Assembly: GCF_000374585.1 (NCBI RefSeq)
Contig: NZ_KB894649.1
Location: forward strand, 62,001-126,000
Direction of reading: 5' to 3'
DNA: 64,000 nucleotides
From: Phocaeicola barnesiae DSM 18169 = JCM 13652
Lineage (GTDB): Bacteria; Bacteroidota; Bacteroidia; Bacteroidales; Bacteroidaceae
Shown: piece after piece, positions 62,362 through 64,000 of the stretch
Layout of the letters: the number at the start of each line of letters is the position of its first letter
How positions within the stretch are numbered: the first letter of the stretch is position 1
Made by a program: the position numbers and the translations under genes
Notes under the pieces: generated by a model
What the model was told of the DNA's origin: nothing
The model's input: the letters and a program-made list of their open reading frames with translations, nothing else
Databases searched by the model: none

Positions 62362-62385
62362 GAAAATACCCCTATCCCTAAAACA

Positions 62386-62418
62386 AGCGGGGCAACCGGT
62401 TAATCCGGTTGCCCCGCT
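62386..62418. terminator. Bidirectional terminator
   Basis: AGCGGGGCAACCGG (62386-62399) and its perfect complement (62405-62418) flank a 5-nt loop. The gene on the plus strand ends at 62361 and a minus-strand gene ends at 62453, so it serves convergent transcripts; a T-rich run lies on the minus side. Confidence 0.8.
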
Positions 62419-62452
62419 ATGATTATATACACGTATAGTTTCCGTCAGGATA

Positions 62453-63538
62453 TCAACCCAACAAGGTCTGCATATATTCCTTCATGGCAGGTACAGCCGC
62501 CTTCGCTTCTTCGTACAGACGGTACTGAGCCAATGTACGCACGTAGTTATGTTCCGGATAACGGATCTGGTAATACGTATCGCCGTTGATGTAGTCGGCC
62601 AGGAAACGGACAGCCTGCATGTACGGGAACAGAGTTACCGCATACGGCAACATCTCAATTTCTATCGGAGTCAGGAAAGAAGAAGCAGATTCCAGGTATC
62701 CCTTCACGAAAGGCTTGAATACTTCGATGTTGAAATGCACCTTGTTCAAGTCCGGTTCATCTTCGGCGCTGGTATTGGCAGCCGAACGGAGGAAATCACC
62801 GAAATCGGAGAATACGAAGCTCGGCATCACGGTATCCAGGTCGATAACGCACAATACCTCACCCTTTTCGTCGAACAGCATGTTGCTCACTTTCGTATCG
62901 CAATGACAGATACGTTTCGGCAGTTTGCCCTGACGATACAACTCTTCGGCGCAACACATCTCTTTTGCATCCTTTTCGATGGCATCTACCAGTCCCTGCA
63001 CCTTTTCCAGACGACCGGCCGCATTGGCAGCAACCGCTTCGCGCAACTGCTTCAGACGGAACTCCATGTTATGGAAATCAGGAATGGTTTCGCCCAACTT
63101 TTCCGGGATATCGGCCAGCATGGCTTCGAATTCGCCGAACTTCAGACCTACCAGGTAAGATGATTCCGGAGTAACGGCTTCCAACGTCTGAGAACGAGGA
63201 ATGAATACAGAAACACGCCAGTATTTTTCACCGTCGAAATAATAAGTCTTTCCTTCTTTGGTAGGGAGGAAACGCAACACCTTACGGTCAATATCTGTTT
63301 CGCCCCGTGCTTCCAGCTTCTTGCGAATATGACGGGTGACACACTCGATGTTATGCTGTAACATGTCCACATCCTGGAACACCGCATTGTTGATACACTG
63401 CAGGATATAATCCGGAGCAGCAGGGTCTTCAGTTTCAACTTTAAGTGTCTGATTGATAAGTCCGGCACCTAACGGAATAATTCGAGCAACTTTACCGATT
63501 TCAGGAAATTGTGCGACAATAGCATCTAATGCAGCCAT
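62453..63538 (-). CDS. Aminoglycoside-phosphotransferase-fold sugar kinase (NahK-like)
   Basis: 361 residues. Brenner motif HCDTKVSNMLF with catalytic Asp near 214 and DxD-type VIDLDTVMP near 233. IIPLGAGLINQTLKVETE begins the kinase N-lobe. Closest in memory to N-acetylhexosamine 1-kinases of gut bacteria, which phosphorylate GlcNAc/GalNAc in mucin-sugar use; substrate is inferred. Cytoplasmic and monocistronic. Confidence 0.8.
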   Translation of the reverse strand: MAALDAIVAQFPEIGKVARIIPLGAGLINQTLKVETEDPAAPDYILQCINNAVFQDVDMLQHNIECVTRHIRKKLEARGETDIDRKVLRFLPTKEGKTYYFDGEKYWRVSVFIPRSQTLEAVTPESSYLVGLKFGEFEAMLADIPEKLGETIPDFHNMEFRLKQLREAVAANAAGRLEKVQGLVDAIEKDAKEMCCAEELYRQGKLPKRICHCDTKVSNMLFDEKGEVLCVIDLDTVMPSFVFSDFGDFLRSAANTSAEDEPDLNKVHFNIEVFKPFVKGYLESASSFLTPIEIEMLPYAVTLFPYMQAVRFLADYINGDTYYQIRYPEHNYVRTLAQYRLYEEAKAAVPAMKEYMQTLLG

Positions 63539-63652
63539 AGTAAATTTAGTTTTTAAAGTTAATCAATCCTTTTGCCACGGGTCCTTATCATAAATCTGTT
63601 GATAATCAGTTCCGAATCCTCTGAAAGGAATAAACTGCCGGGCAAACCGTGA

Positions 63653-63660
63653 CAAAGATA
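63653..63660 (-). promoter_or_regulatory. -7 element of the sugar kinase gene
   Basis: The minus strand reads TATCTTTG, giving a ~110-nt leader. No TTTG at 19-21 bp. Confidence 0.45.
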
Positions 63661-63712
63661 TAAGAACATTTCAAGAAAAACGGCATTTTGCGCAACTTTT
63701 TCTATCATTTCC

Positions 63713-63743
63713 TTTGACATCCCCCCAAAAGTTTCTAGATTTG
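63713..63743 (+). promoter_or_regulatory. Consensus promoter of the TPR gene
   Basis: TTTG (63713-63716), 19 bp, TAGATTTG (63736-63743); both boxes match. The start codon is 24 bp downstream. Confidence 0.7.
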
Positions 63744-63767
63744 CCGCCGCTAAAAAATGAAATACAT

Positions 63768-64000
63768 ATGAAAACACTATTCTTTATCCTTTTCTGCACC
63801 TTCCTGACAGCAGGTGCCATCCATGCCAAAGACCTACAACGTCCAGACTCTGAAAACTACCTGAAAGGAGTAGAAGCGCTGAACGAAGGAGATACCGAAA
63901 AAGCATACGAATACCTGAAGGCCGAACTGGCCCAAAATCCGGAAAACGGATACGCCCATTGTTACATGGCACTTATCTGCAATTTCTCCGGAGATGTAAA
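63768..64000 (+). CDS. Exported TPR-repeat protein, 3' end beyond window
   Basis: The first 77 codons are visible. Signal peptide MKTLFFILFCTFLTAGAIHA, then a TPR unit (NYLKGVEALNEGDTEKAYEY, AELAQNPENGYAHCYMALI). More repeats or a fused domain presumably follow outside. Exported TPR proteins often organise complexes; nothing more can be said. Confidence 0.75.
   Translation, partial: MKTLFFILFCTFLTAGAIHAKDLQRPDSENYLKGVEALNEGDTEKAYEYLKAELAQNPENGYAHCYMALICNFSGDV

Noticed and set aside
1-64000. CRISPR arrays, tRNA or rRNA genes
   Set aside because: No regularly spaced repeats and no T-loop or rRNA-like segments were noticed by eye in the window.

Overview
The window looks like chromosomal DNA of a human-gut Bacteroidales species (Bacteroides or Phocaeicola type). 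Signs are the sigma-ABfr promoters (TTTG, 19-21 bp gap, TAnnTTTG) in front of many genes, DUF4493/PCMD surface lipoproteins, FimB/Mfa2-type fimbrillins, an ECF sigma/FecR/TonB-receptor/DUF4249 cassette, and a CTnDOT-like conjugative remnant ending in a truncated pcfK. No rRNA, tRNA, CRISPR array or intact insertion sequence was seen.

Layout. (1) 1-8.2 kb: a minus-strand operon of DUF4493/PCMD lipoproteins with one beta-barrel protein. Two of its genes share an almost identical 3' half. (2) 8.5-13.8 kb: housekeeping genes (DEDDh exonuclease, zinc alcohol dehydrogenase between two inverted copies of an intergenic repeat, FKBP isomerase, flavin reductase, a broken wHTH/Toprim-like gene, MBL hydrolase, NUDIX enzyme). 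(3) 14-27.4 kb: a defence island. It holds a PLD-SF2 helicase-DUF3427 protein, an SH3 protein, a McrBC system with an unknown upstream gene, and a DpnII-type GATC restriction-modification operon (two methylases, nuclease, and an unassigned HhH/Cys-rich protein). (4) 27.4-32.3 kb: a minus-strand operon of RecD2 helicase, an AlkZ-related protein, DUF169, and an ADP-ribosylglycohydrolase fused to a macro-like domain. (5) 32.6-37.8 kb: envelope proteins, a pyridoxamine kinase and a GH16 lipoprotein. (6) 37.8-47.6 kb: two TonB-dependent receptors, one in a sigma/anti-sigma operon, and two paralogous lipoproteins. (7) 47.8-49.7 kb: decayed conjugative-element DNA. (8) 49.7-57.6 kb: a fimbrial operon (anchor plus three fimbrillins with GLUG or LRR modules) and a membrane AraC regulator. 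(9) 58-64 kb: PagL-like deacylase, nitroreductase, an Abi/HEPN gene with a short structured leader RNA, a Spy/CpxP-like protein, a NahK-like kinase and a TPR protein.

The most interesting points are these. The Abi gene at 60.65 kb is preceded by a perfect promoter and a ~45-nt pseudoknot-capable RNA ending in a T-tract, and the module is bracketed by fragments of its two neighbour genes. The fimbrial operon leader carries a (CA)9 tract. Loss of one unit would fuse two leader reading frames, run through a terminator hairpin, and end in an ATGA overlap with the first fimbrial gene. An unassigned HhH/zinc-finger-like protein sits inside the DpnII operon. All functions are inferred by reading motifs; no database search was possible.
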